Origin: Bacteroidaceae bacterium
GTDB lineage: Bacteria; Bacteroidota; Bacteroidia; Bacteroidales; Bacteroidaceae
DNA length: 41,321 nucleotides
Direction: 5' to 3'
Assembly: GCA_017507385.1 (NCBI GenBank)
Contig: JAFWAX010000035.1
Coordinates: 1 to 41,321 of the forward strand
Program-made: the position numbers and the translations under genes
Notes under the pieces: generated by a model
The model's input: the letters and a program-made list of their open reading frames with translations, nothing else
Told to the model about the DNA's origin: nothing
Databases searched by the model: none
Shown here: positions 7,902 to 16,291 of the stretch, one piece after another
Position numbering within the stretch: the first letter of the stretch is position 1
How the letters are laid out: each line of letters starts with the position of its first letter

Positions 7902-9893
7902 TTATTTGTGGTTAATGCTAATATTCTTTACTGGCTGTCCTTTTTCGTCGATGAAACGAACACAGAAGTCGCTCATGCCAGGACCGTTGATAACGGCACC
8001 GCGAAGGATGTTGCGACCCTTCTTCAGTGTCAAGCGTGGTGACATTCCGTCGTCTTTCACCATGCGGCGGTCGCCTGAAAGCAACAATGCTTCTTCGCCA
8101 TTCAGCCACCACATAGATGCAGAGTTTGAACCTACAGCCAAACGTACATCTTTAATTTCTTCCTCGCAGTCAATGATAGTTACAGCCCAGAAGAGCACAC
8201 CATACACCTGTTCGCTCTTTTCTTCAGCGAAGCGGAACAGCTTGAGGTTGTACTTTTCGCTGTCCAGCGCATGCCATTTCAGTGTCTGCTTTTCCACTTT
8301 CACCTTCTGTCCGTCAACAGGCAGTGTTGTGAACTGTCCCTTGAAGTACTCCTTGCCAAAGGCGTCGCGCAGATAGCTGTCAGTGAACACGGTGTTTGTT
8401 GGGTTGGGCTTATTGATAGGCTCCAGCACTAACCAGCGGCGGATAAAGCCGTCGGCATCGGGCTTTGCAGCTGTTGCAGTAGCAGGAGAGTAGTACTTTT
8501 CACGATTCTTGAACTGCACCCAGTCCACATGCACAGCAGCACCGTCGCAGCAGAAGTACAAGTCAACTACGCCCTTTGGCATATACTGTACAGGGGCTGT
8601 CACATTCATCCAGCGACCGCTATAATCGCGAGGACGTGCACCTTCTGTCTTGCAGACAATCTTGCCCTGAGCGATTACCTTGCCCTTGGGGCTGCCTTCT
8701 CTGATGGTGAACGCTGTGTTCTCGTGAGCCATCACGTTGGCAATCATATAGCTGTTGTCCAATCCTGTGAAATCCACATCGTTATAAGAAATCCAGCTGC
8801 CCTTAGATGGAAGCGCTGCTTCCCATCCTTCGAAAGTGTTCAGCGTGTCAAGATATGCGATTTCCACACCCTTGCTTGCCTTGCTGTAGCGGTCGAACTC
8901 AATTCGCTTGGTAGCCTTGCTGATGCCTACGCCACGCAAGGTAGGCTTCACTTCCTGAATCGTTCCGTCAGCATTGAAGTACAGCTTCTCAATCTGGGCA
9001 GAACGACGCTTGTCATCCTTAGGTGAGTAAGCATTGTGGTGATAGAACAGATACCACTGACCCTTGTAGTTGATGATGCTGTGGTGGTTTGTCCAGCAGC
9101 CGTTGGCGTGTTCAGCCATGATGAGCCCCTTGTATTCGTATGGACCCATTGGATTCTTGCTCATAGCGTATGCAAGAACTTCTGTGTTCTCTCTCACGTA
9201 TGGATAGGTCAGGTAATAATTGCCATTATACTCGAAAGCAAATGGACCTTCTGCCTGACGGTTAGGTAGGTCTTTAAGACAGTTTACACCCACCATCTCC
9301 ATTTCGCGGTTACCCCACTTGACGATTTCCTTTGGATTATCATCAGCAAGTTCCTTCATGTTATCCTTGAGTTTAGCACAGCGTCCTGCACCCCAGAAGA
9401 TGTAAGCATTGCCGTCAGATGCCAGAAGCACGCATGGGTCGATGCCATTGATGCCCTTAATGGGTTCTGGTTCAGGAATGAAGGGCCCCTCTGGATTGTC
9501 TGCTATGGCTACACCAACAGCAAAGCCTCCGCCTTGTGCTGGAGCAGATGGGAAATAGAAATAGTACTTTCCGTTTCTGTAAACGCAGTCAGGCGCCCAC
9601 ATGGAATAAGAGTCTGGTCTTACCCAAGGCACCTTGTTCTGAGTAACAATCATGCCATGGTCAGTCCATTCGGTCAAATCTTCTGATGAAAAAACGTGGT
9701 AATCTTCCATGCAGAACCAGTCCTGCCGCTGTCCAACAGGAGGATTGATGTCGTGCGATGGATAGAGATACACCTTGTTGTTGAATACGCGAGCCGTGGG
9801 GTCAGCCGTAAACTGGTCACGGATGATGGGATTCTGTGCCGTTGCGCCTATGGCAGACAACAGCAACATTGCAGTAAAAACATTTCTTCTCAT
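7902..9893 (-). CDS. GH43 family glycoside hydrolase with CBM6-like and C-terminal accessory domains
   Basis: Probably an exported arabinofuranosidase or xylosidase. The 663 residues begin with a signal peptide cleaved before Gln20 (GATA|QNPII). The GH43 propeller (about residues 25-320) shows FTADPTARVFNNKVYLYPS with the base Asp, GINGIDPCVLLASDG, and RQAEGPFAFEYNGNYYLTY with the acid Glu. A beta-sandwich of CBM6 type follows (ending VHVDWVQFKNRE). About 200 further residues (from RRWLVLEP through WWLNGEEALLLSGDRR) form an extra jelly-roll-like domain that I cannot name. It is the first gene of the leftward GH43-GH43-Gfo/Idh operon; a TAATTTTG box lies at 9961-9968. The accessory domains may bind substrate at the surface, which is inference. 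Confidence 0.87.
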   Translation of the reverse strand: MRRNVFTAMLLLSAIGATAQNPIIRDQFTADPTARVFNNKVYLYPSHDINPPVGQRQDWFCMEDYHVFSSEDLTEWTDHGMIVTQNKVPWVRPDSYSMWAPDCVYRNGKYYFYFPSAPAQGGGFAVGVAIADNPEGPFIPEPEPIKGINGIDPCVLLASDGNAYIFWGAGRCAKLKDNMKELADDNPKEIVKWGNREMEMVGVNCLKDLPNRQAEGPFAFEYNGNYYLTYPYVRENTEVLAYAMSKNPMGPYEYKGLIMAEHANGCWTNHHSIINYKGQWYLFYHHNAYSPKDDKRRSAQIEKLYFNADGTIQEVKPTLRGVGISKATKRIEFDRYSKASKGVEIAYLDTLNTFEGWEAALPSKGSWISYNDVDFTGLDNSYMIANVMAHENTAFTIREGSPKGKVIAQGKIVCKTEGARPRDYSGRWMNVTAPVQYMPKGVVDLYFCCDGAAVHVDWVQFKNREKYYSPATATAAKPDADGFIRRWLVLEPINKPNPTNTVFTDSYLRDAFGKEYFKGQFTTLPVDGQKVKVEKQTLKWHALDSEKYNLKLFRFAEEKSEQVYGVLFWAVTIIDCEEEIKDVRLAVGSNSASMWWLNGEEALLLSGDRRMVKDDGMSPRLTLKKGRNILRGAVINGPGMSDFCVRFIDEKGQPVKNISINHK

Positions 9894-9921
9894 TGGTTGG
9901 TTTTGTGTTGCAATATGAGTT

Positions 9922-9968
9922 TAGATAGTTTATAATAGATAGTTTGTTTAGATGTAACTGCAAAATTA
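9922..9968 (-). promoter_or_regulatory. GH43 operon promoter box and direct repeats
   Basis: On the minus strand TAATTTTG (plus-strand CAAAATTA, 9961-9968) fits the -7 consensus; no -33 TTG is evident. In the leader, two plus-strand copies of TAGATAGTTT (9922-9931, 9936-9945) are repeated with a 14-bp period, followed by a partial copy (TTTAGATG near 9947). They could be a regulator site or a leader feature. Confidence 0.45.
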
Positions 9969-10122
9969 CACATTATTTTTAAAAAAAGAAAAAAATATGT
10001 GTTTCATTCACCATATCAGATGCAACATGACTGAATAACGCCCTTTTTTCTCGAAAATTCTCTTTGTTCATTTGCTTTTGCTGATGAAACGTACACAAAA
10101 ACTTTTGTAACATATACAAAAA

Positions 10123-10190
10123 CGCTGTGCCCCACACCGCTTCATCGATATGGGGCACAGCGACGTGCCGATGTGGGGCACTCCGATTTT
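10123..10190. repeat. TGGGGCAC palindromic repeat, copy A
   Basis: CGCTGTGCCCCA (10123-10134) pairs perfectly with TGGGGCACAGCG (10151-10162), and a third unit, TGTGGGGCAC, lies at 10172-10181. The right 47 nt align with the repeat at 26457-26503. It sits just after the trmH-like stop on the minus strand, so it may act as a transcript 3' end. Apart from this and the promoter, 9894-10208 holds no gene. Confidence 0.7.
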
Positions 10191-10208
10191 GAGGTAAATG
10201 AAGAAGAA

Positions 10209-10754
10209 TCAGATGAGGAGATATTTGGCAAATTCCCAAATGACGATGCCTGCAGTGGTGCTGACATTGAGGGAGTGCTTGGTGCCAAATTGAGGAATTT
10301 CAATACATCCGTCAGAAGCATCGACAACCTCCTGATGCACACCTTTCACTTCATTGCCAAGCACAATGGCAAACTTCTTCTCTGCTTCAGAAAGGATGGG
10401 GGAGAAAGATTGCAGCAGCGTAGAGCCTTCGCATTGCTCGATGCTCAACACCATATAGCCCTGCTCCTTGAGGTGCTGCACAGCTTCAAGCGCTGTGGGG
10501 AAATGCTGCCATGCCACGGTATCCTCTGCACCAAGAGCAGTCTTGTGTATTTCAGGATGAGGAGGACAAGCCGTAATGCCGCAAAGGCAGATGCCCTCAA
10601 CACGGAAAGCATCGGCCGTGCGGAAAACGCTGCCCACATTGTACATGCTCCTCACATCGTCCAGCACGACAACGAGCGGCATTTTCTCCGACGCCTTGAA
10701 TTCCTCCACATTCATGCGTCCCATTTCTGTTATGTTCAGTTTCCTGTTTTTCAT
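10209..10754 (-). CDS. SpoU/TrmH-family RNA 2'-O-methyltransferase
   Basis: A SAM-dependent ribose methyltransferase of the SPOUT class, acting on tRNA or rRNA in the cytoplasm. In 181 residues it carries the three SpoU motifs: DVRSMYNVGSVFRTADAF (motif 1), FAIVLGNEVKGV (motif 2) and SLNVSTTAGIVIWEF (motif 3), which builds the knot and SAM pocket. It lacks the N-terminal substrate-binding domain of RlmB, so it is a minimal TrmH/TrmL-like protein; the target nucleotide cannot be told from sequence. It begins 15 bp after the DUF4294 gene ends, so the two are probably co-transcribed. Confidence 0.9.
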   Translation of the reverse strand: MKNRKLNITEMGRMNVEEFKASEKMPLVVVLDDVRSMYNVGSVFRTADAFRVEGICLCGITACPPHPEIHKTALGAEDTVAWQHFPTALEAVQHLKEQGYMVLSIEQCEGSTLLQSFSPILSEAEKKFAIVLGNEVKGVHQEVVDASDGCIEIPQFGTKHSLNVSTTAGIVIWEFAKYLLI

Positions 10755-10769
10755 TCCGATAGTAAAATT

Positions 10770-11432
10770 TCACATCTGTCCGCTCTCTATCAGCAGAATA
10801 GCCCTTTCCGTCAGTCGGTCATCCACTTCAGGGTCATACTCTTTCTTGAGACTGGCACCGAAAAGGGATGCAAAGGCGTTGTAAAATCCAGCCTTGAATC
10901 CGCCCATATACTTCTTGATAAGCTCATAGCCCGTCATATCACACTGCCTGTCAATGAGCTTGATGAGTAGCTTCCCCTGCGCAAAGGTAAGTTTCTTGAG
11001 TTTAGGGTAGTAGATTGCCTTCAAGTCCTTCTCCTGCTGCTTCAGATAAGCGTCTTTCTCCTTCTTGGTAGGCAAAGAATCCATGTGGGCAATGGTGCTG
11101 TTGACCGTTTGCTGAATCTCGCAAGCCAGCGGATACACTTTCTTGATGTTGTTGGCTATCTTGTAGTATTTCCGAGCTTGTGAAGGATTCTTGAAAACGA
11201 GCGGCTTAAAGACATAGAAATCGCTATAGAGGAAACTGGGAATCATCTCGCCATCATACGCCACCATGCCTGTATAGAACTTGGAATAAGAGACAACAGG
11301 GTCTCCTGTCATGTCACGGTCCAACTGGGCGTCAGTCTTTATCTGCTGCGCCCGACAAAACGGTGCCATTAGCAGCATGGCGGCAACCATCAGCACAAGG
11401 CACTTCGTTGTATGACCGTTCTTCATCTTCAT
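10770..11432 (-). CDS. DUF4294 family exported protein
   Basis: A Bacteroidetes-restricted family of unknown function. The 220 residues start with a signal peptide whose cleavage falls before Gln29 (PFCRA|QQIKTD). The mature part has YDGEMIPSFLYSDFYVF, RKYYKIANNIKKVYPLA and KKLTFAQGKLLIKLIDRQ, the features I associate with DUF4294, and a basic, helical C-terminal half. A TAATTTTG box on the minus strand at 11440-11447 leaves a leader of only a few nucleotides before this ATG; a second in-frame ATG at 11426 is equally plausible. It is probably periplasmic and co-transcribed with the downstream RNA methyltransferase gene. No function is proposed. Confidence 0.8.
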   Translation of the reverse strand: MKMKNGHTTKCLVLMVAAMLLMAPFCRAQQIKTDAQLDRDMTGDPVVSYSKFYTGMVAYDGEMIPSFLYSDFYVFKPLVFKNPSQARKYYKIANNIKKVYPLACEIQQTVNSTIAHMDSLPTKKEKDAYLKQQEKDLKAIYYPKLKKLTFAQGKLLIKLIDRQCDMTGYELIKKYMGGFKAGFYNAFASLFGASLKKEYDPEVDDRLTERAILLIESGQM

Positions 11433-11574
11433 TTGGGCACAAAATTAGCAAGAATTTTACATAAAATGTTCATTTTCAGTTTTTATAACTATGTTTTTTT
11501 ACGTTTTTTAGTTTTTTGTTTTGTTTATCAAAGGTTTTTGGCAATATGACCTCAACATTTCCAGAAAGAATGTA

Positions 11575-11582
11575 TATATTTG
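11575..11582 (+). promoter_or_regulatory. Promoter -7 box TATATTTG for the GNAT-GH3-lipoprotein operon
   Basis: TATATTTG matches TAnnTTTG and lies 64 nt before the chosen start of the acetyltransferase gene (11647). No clear TTG is found at the right distance upstream. No other box is seen before the GH3 gene at 12302, which supports read-through from here. Confidence 0.45.
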
Positions 11583-11646
11583 TAGCAAAATATTTTGTAC
11601 ATCAAGCACAAACGACCCCAATCAACTTTTGCATCAAACAAAAACC

Positions 11647-12288
11647 ATGATTCAGATTCAAGCAGCAGCACAAGAACAGGCAGCCGAGATTGCACGGCTG
11701 ATAATGATGGCAATGACAGAAGAATGCTGCTTGCATTTCTGCGGAGAAGGCACTGGATTAAAGGAGTTTGAACAGATGATGACAACATTGGTGGAACGTG
11801 AAGATTCGCAGTACAGCTACAAGAACACCTTGGTGGCTATGCACCGAAAAAAAGTGGTCGGCATCGCCACAGCTTACGATGGTGGACAGCTACACACCCT
11901 GCGCCGAGCCTTTATCGAAAGCGCAAGAGATTATCTGCAAAAAGACCATTCCTGCATGGACGACGAGACACAGGCCGGTGAGCTATACCTTGACTCGATT
12001 GCTGTTCTGCCCGCATACCGCCAGCAAGGCATCGCATCTCGGCTGCTCAAAGCCACAGCCGAAAAGGCGCGTTCCATAGGCATTCAGCAAGTAGGACTGC
12101 TGGTTGACTACGGCAATCCCACAGCCGAAAGGCTCTATCTCTCTGCTGGATTCCGCTACCTCAACAACAGCACATGGGGCGGACATCCGATGAAGCATCT
12201 CGTGCTGGATGTTAAACCAGACAATCATACACATCTTTATGAGGTTCAGGATATAACGAAAAGAAATTCATTCACAGACATCATTTAA
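11647..12288 (+). CDS. GNAT family N-acetyltransferase
   Basis: A cytoplasmic acetyl-CoA-dependent acetyltransferase; the acceptor is unknown. The 213 residues show the GNAT core: beta-4 LYLDSIAVLPAYRQQGIASRLL with the acetyl-CoA pyrophosphate loop (RQQGIASRLL, fitting Q/RxxGxG/A), then AEKARSIGIQQVGLLVDYGNPTAERLYLSAGF, the usual A-motif and C-terminal part. The start at 11647 (MIQIQAAAQEQ) is chosen because the longer frame from 11521 overlaps the promoter box at 11575-11582. The GH3 lipoprotein gene begins 13 bp after its stop, so they form one operon. Whether it modifies a sugar, protein or small molecule cannot be told. Confidence 0.85.
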   Translation: MIQIQAAAQEQAAEIARLIMMAMTEECCLHFCGEGTGLKEFEQMMTTLVEREDSQYSYKNTLVAMHRKKVVGIATAYDGGQLHTLRRAFIESARDYLQKDHSCMDDETQAGELYLDSIAVLPAYRQQGIASRLLKATAEKARSIGIQQVGLLVDYGNPTAERLYLSAGFRYLNNSTWGGHPMKHLVLDVKPDNHTHLYEVQDITKRNSFTDII

Positions 12289-12301
12289 AAATTTTAACCA
12301 C

Positions 12302-14635
12302 ATGAAATACAAATTATTCTTAATAGGTGCAATTGCGATGATGGCAAGCTGCAGCCAGCAAGTAGCAGACATCGACAGCAAAGTAGATGAACTTTACGAA
12401 AAGATGCCGATGGAGGAACGTATCGCTCAGTTGAGAAGCAGCTACATGGATGACCTCTTCGATAGCGAGGGCAACTTGGACACGGCTCAATGCCGCAAGC
12501 TCATCCCTTACGGATTAGGCCACTTCTCACAGTATGCCAGCCAGAAGCCTACAGACCCGAATGTGCTTCGTGACCGTGTGGCAGCCGTGCAGAACTGGCT
12601 GATGAACAACACGCCCAACGGCATCCCTGCCCTCTTCCACGAGGAGGTGCTCTCAGGCATCAACACACGTGGCGCAACCATCTATCCGCAGCAGATTGGA
12701 CAAGCCTGCTCGTTCAATCCCGAACTGGCGGAACTGAAGACTTATCAGACAGCAACAGGCATGCGCAAGATGGGTGGCGTGCTTTCACTCTCGCCCATGG
12801 TCGATGTGTGCCGCAATCCCAGCTTCAATCGTCTTGAAGAGTCGTATGGCGAAGACGGTTACCTGTCTGCTGTGATGGGAACAGCTTTCGTGCGCGGTCT
12901 TCAGCAAGGCGACCTCAAGAAAGGCGTAGGCGCTTGTTCTAAGCATTATCTCGGCTATGGAGGCGGTGGCGATGCCGACGAGAAGGAGATGATAGAAGAG
13001 ATTCTTCTGCCTCACGAAGCCATGATTCGTCTGACAGGCAGTAAAGTGGTGATGCCGGGCTATCATGCTGTACATGGAACCAACTGCGTGGAAAACAGCG
13101 AGATACTGCAAGACATCCTGCGTGACTATGTGGGATTTGACGGCATGGTGGTCAGCGACTACACAGCCATCGACCAGCTGCCTGGCTACAGCGATGTGGT
13201 GCAGAAGGCAGCAGCAGCCATCAACAACGGAAACGACGTCGATTTCCCTCATGGTGCCAACTATCGCCACCTGCAGAAAGCTATCGATCAGGGACTCGTG
13301 AAGCCTGAAGTGCTGGAACGTGCAGTCAAGAACGTGCTGCGACACAAGTTCCGTGCAGGCCTCTTCGACGAAAACCCCTACCTGTACAGCAACGAAACAA
13401 TCGTGTTGGACACACCAGAAGAGCGGCAGACAGCCTACGACATTGCCACACAGTCGGTGGTGCTGCTCGAGAACAACGGAATCCTGCCGCTGAAAGATGC
13501 CAAGAACATCCTCGTGACAGGACCAAACGCCAACTCCATGTGGGCCATGTGCGGCGACTACTCTTTCCCTGCCATGACCTATTTCTGGAAGCGAATCACC
13601 GAAGACCTGGAGCATCCAGACATCGTGAGTCTGCTCGAGGGAATGACAGCACGCAAGCCTGAGGGAGCCAGCATCATGTACTCTCGAGGATGCGACTGGA
13701 CCGAAGAGATTGAGACCAAATACACAGTAGGAGGCGACGAACGCGCATGGGAGTATGCCGTTCTGCATCGCAAGGTCGATTCTGGCGAAAAAGCTGACAA
13801 GGCTGAAGCCCTCGCCATGGCACAGCAGGCAGACGTCATCATCGCGGCTGTAGGCGAAAACGTCATGCTCTGCGGCGAGAATCGCGATCGTCAGGGACTC
13901 CGTCTGCCGGGAAAGCAGGAAGAGTATGTTGAAGAACTGCTCAAGACAGGCAAGCCCGTTGTGCTCGTCATGTTCGGCGGACGCGCACAGGTCGTGTCAG
14001 GCCTTGCCGAACGCTGTGCAGCAGTCATCCAGGCATGGTATCCGGGCGAAGAGGGCGGAAATGCCGTTGCCGACATCCTCTATGGCAACGTGTCGCCATC
14101 GGCCAAGCTCAGCGTCAGCTATCCTAACACAGAAGTGTACGAATCCATCTGCTACAACTACAGCACAGAAAAAGATCCACGCGTGGCATGGCCATTCGGC
14201 TACGGATTGAGCTATACCACATTCGAGTATGCTAATCTGGATGTGGCAAAGGATGTCTATACCGATGACGAAGCCATCACCCTCTCTTTCGACGTAAAGA
14301 ACACAGGCACCGTCAAGGCAGACGAGATTGCCCAGATCTATCTGTCGCCAGCCGATGGCAACACCAATATACGCCCTATCCAGCTACAAGGTTTTGCGCG
14401 AATCAGCCTTGAGCCGGGACAGACACGCAGAGTGAAAACGAAAATGTATGTTGAACAATTCGGCTACTACAGCAACAACGGCCAGCGTCAATGGAACATC
14501 GCATCCGGACAATTTATCGTGAAGGTTGGTGCATCATCTCAAGACATCAGGCTCAGTGAAGAAATCAGCATAGAAGGCGAAACCGTCATCAAGCCTCTAA
14601 GAGAATACTACTTCTCAGAAAGCGTAGTAGAATAA
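12302..14635 (+). CDS. GH3 beta-glucosidase/xylosidase, lipoprotein
   Basis: A membrane-anchored exo-glycosidase. The signal peptide ends in a lipobox (IAMMASC, Cys17 the likely lipidated residue). The GH3 barrel shows PALFHEEVLSG, FNRLEESYGEDGYL and SKHYLGYGGG, with the nucleophile Asp286 in GMVVSDYTAID. The second domain has LLENNGILPL, VTGPNANSMWAM, CGENRDRQGLRLPG and AWYPGEEGGNAVADILYG, and a fibronectin-III-like end with WPFGYGLSYTTF. At 777 residues it lacks a PA14 insert, unlike the GH3 at 2325. It sits between a GNAT gene (13 bp) and a fimbrillin-like lipoprotein gene (19 bp). Beta-glucosidase versus beta-xylosidase is not decided by the visible residues. Confidence 0.9.
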   Translation: MKYKLFLIGAIAMMASCSQQVADIDSKVDELYEKMPMEERIAQLRSSYMDDLFDSEGNLDTAQCRKLIPYGLGHFSQYASQKPTDPNVLRDRVAAVQNWLMNNTPNGIPALFHEEVLSGINTRGATIYPQQIGQACSFNPELAELKTYQTATGMRKMGGVLSLSPMVDVCRNPSFNRLEESYGEDGYLSAVMGTAFVRGLQQGDLKKGVGACSKHYLGYGGGGDADEKEMIEEILLPHEAMIRLTGSKVVMPGYHAVHGTNCVENSEILQDILRDYVGFDGMVVSDYTAIDQLPGYSDVVQKAAAAINNGNDVDFPHGANYRHLQKAIDQGLVKPEVLERAVKNVLRHKFRAGLFDENPYLYSNETIVLDTPEERQTAYDIATQSVVLLENNGILPLKDAKNILVTGPNANSMWAMCGDYSFPAMTYFWKRITEDLEHPDIVSLLEGMTARKPEGASIMYSRGCDWTEEIETKYTVGGDERAWEYAVLHRKVDSGEKADKAEALAMAQQADVIIAAVGENVMLCGENRDRQGLRLPGKQEEYVEELLKTGKPVVLVMFGGRAQVVSGLAERCAAVIQAWYPGEEGGNAVADILYGNVSPSAKLSVSYPNTEVYESICYNYSTEKDPRVAWPFGYGLSYTTFEYANLDVAKDVYTDDEAITLSFDVKNTGTVKADEIAQIYLSPADGNTNIRPIQLQGFARISLEPGQTRRVKTKMYVEQFGYYSNNGQRQWNIASGQFIVKVGASSQDIRLSEEISIEGETVIKPLREYYFSESVVE

Positions 14636-14654
14636 CCTTAATAATAATAGAAAG

Positions 14655-15986
14655 ATGGAAAAAATGATTAGAATTGCTTTAGGATTAGCAATATTGTGCT
14701 TTTATGCTTGCGAAAAAGCTGTTTCTTTGGAAGATTATACGGATTCGGCAAATGCCATGCTTTGTGTACGTGCGATGACCGTTTCCACAAGCGAGGAAGA
14801 AGGAGTAAGCTACCCTATACATGTATATGTCTTTAGTGGGCAGAAATGTGTCGCAGTTCAGACTATTGTGAATGAGAATCAGAATCTTAGCATACCGCTG
14901 GTTGAGGGAAATTATTCGGTTCTCGCCATTGGCGGAGCTTCTTCTGACAATTATAGCTTGCCGTCTCAGGCCAATGCCACTCCTTCTATGGAAATAAAGC
15001 TGCAAGAAGGTAAAAGCCATGCAGATCTGATGGTTGCAAAGAGCAATGTGACACTTGTCGATGGCGGCATCAATACGTTAACACTTGCCATGGAAAGAAA
15101 GGTCATGCTGTTGCAAAATGTTGTTCTGGAAGGAATCCCTTCTGCTGCCACAGCCGTATCAGTGACAATCTCTCCGTTGTGGAATAAGTTGATTGGTACA
15201 GACTTTGCAGGAGAGACAGGAGCGGTAACTGTACCGCTGGCAAAAGAAACAGACACCAGAACATGGAAACTTGCCAGCTCGCAATATCTGCTTCCGCCTT
15301 CTGATAGCCCCGCTACAATAACTGTAAATGTCGTTAAGGCAGGAGGTACATCCAGCTATACTTATAACACAGCGGAACAGTTGGAGGAAGGATATAAAAT
15401 CAATATCGAAGGTACTTATACAGAAGCTGTTGGTGTCACATTGGATGGAACAATCACCGGTTCTGCATGGAAGGGTGAGAAAAACATCTCGTTTGAATTC
15501 AATGAGAGTGGAAGCACTGAAGTGGAAGGTGGTGATGCAGGAAATGAAGGCGGAGAAGGAGAAAACATTGAAAATGAGACGCCTGCCGTTGGTGAGATTC
15601 CAACTGTTGGCAGCAGTTATCAAGGTTGCTATGTTCTTTCTGTTGATGGAAATGAAGTTTTGCTTCTTTCACCCAAACCGAAGACCATGAACTATGCTGA
15701 TAAAACAGCAGCTGATGCAGCATTGGAAGCCATCGAGGCAGCATTGCCTGAGTGTGCTGTGGATGGCATCACTGGCTGGCGGCTGATGACGGTAGAAGAG
15801 GCGAACATCGTACTTCAGCACCGAACTCTAATCCCCAATTTCAACAAGTCAGGAAAATATTTATATACGGATGCAGACGGGAAATTGAGGGTAGGTAAGA
15901 TTGAAACATCTGTTTCGAGCGGATGGACTTTCAATAACGGCGACATACTTCTTCCTGTAGCGACCATTACAATGACAGAAAAATAA
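14655..15986 (+). CDS. Fimbrillin-like lipoprotein (FimB/Mfa2 style) with C-terminal extra domain
   Basis: A probable surface lipoprotein of 443 residues. The N-terminus has a hydrophobic stretch ending in CFYACEKA, with a non-canonical lipobox (Cys19). The first half (PIHVYVFSGQKCVAVQTIV, NLSIPLVEGNYSVLAIGG, GINTLTLAMERKVMLLQNV) resembles the two beta-sandwich domains of fimbrial anchor and fimbrillin-like proteins of Bacteroidales. A Gly/Glu-rich linker (about 285-315) leads to a C-terminal domain with GCYVLSVDGNEVLLLSP and GITGWRLMTVEEANIVL. The WRLMTVEEA pattern recalls DUF1566-like domains. It follows the GH3 gene by 19 bp and is followed by a strong terminator. The role is unknown: adhesion or carbohydrate capture are both possible. 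Confidence 0.6.
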   Translation: MEKMIRIALGLAILCFYACEKAVSLEDYTDSANAMLCVRAMTVSTSEEEGVSYPIHVYVFSGQKCVAVQTIVNENQNLSIPLVEGNYSVLAIGGASSDNYSLPSQANATPSMEIKLQEGKSHADLMVAKSNVTLVDGGINTLTLAMERKVMLLQNVVLEGIPSAATAVSVTISPLWNKLIGTDFAGETGAVTVPLAKETDTRTWKLASSQYLLPPSDSPATITVNVVKAGGTSSYTYNTAEQLEEGYKINIEGTYTEAVGVTLDGTITGSAWKGEKNISFEFNESGSTEVEGGDAGNEGGEGENIENETPAVGEIPTVGSSYQGCYVLSVDGNEVLLLSPKPKTMNYADKTAADAALEAIEAALPECAVDGITGWRLMTVEEANIVLQHRTLIPNFNKSGKYLYTDADGKLRVGKIETSVSSGWTFNNGDILLPVATITMTEK

Positions 15987-15998
15987 AGTTTTTTACAG

Positions 15999-16044
15999 CG
16001 CACCCCTCGAGTCTATGATGTCAGACTCGAGGGGTGCGTTTTTT
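15999..16044 (+). terminator. Intrinsic terminator of the GNAT-GH3-lipoprotein operon
   Basis: A perfect 16-bp stem (15999-16014 with 16023-16038, 8-nt loop) is followed by six T residues, 12 bp after the lipoprotein stop. The outer stem CGCACCCCTCG is identical to the base of the MITE hairpin at 5001-5011, and the MITE copy 2 starts 6 bp after the T-run. Confidence 0.9.
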
Positions 16045-16050
16045 GTTGGA

Positions 16051-16262
16051 CGTGAGTTCGACGAATTAGCATTTATTCAAATTCAAGGTTTTTCTATTGA
16101 AAAAAGAAAGAGTATGCCTTCCTATAAAATCGTACCCCTCGGGTACGCCATGACGCACCCGAGGGGTACGATGTGCCATACCCGAGGGGTTCGGTCAATT
16201 AATCGTTTATTATCCCACAACCGCAGCTGTGAAAATGATGGCATAAATTCGTCGAACTCACG
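16051..16262 (+). mobile_element. MITE-like element, copy 2 (212 bp, most intact)
   Basis: The ends match: CGTGAGTTCGACGAATT on the left and AATTCGTCGAACTCACG on the right, exact inverted repeats of 17 nt. The element is flanked by a near-perfect 9-bp direct repeat, TTTGTTGGA (16042-16050) and TTTGTTGAA (16263-16271), as expected of a target-site duplication. The inner palindrome (16129-16172) has two mismatched pairs. No transposase is encoded. Confidence 0.85.
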
Positions 16263-16291
16263 TTTGTTGAAGGAGTAAGAGTGTGTAGATT

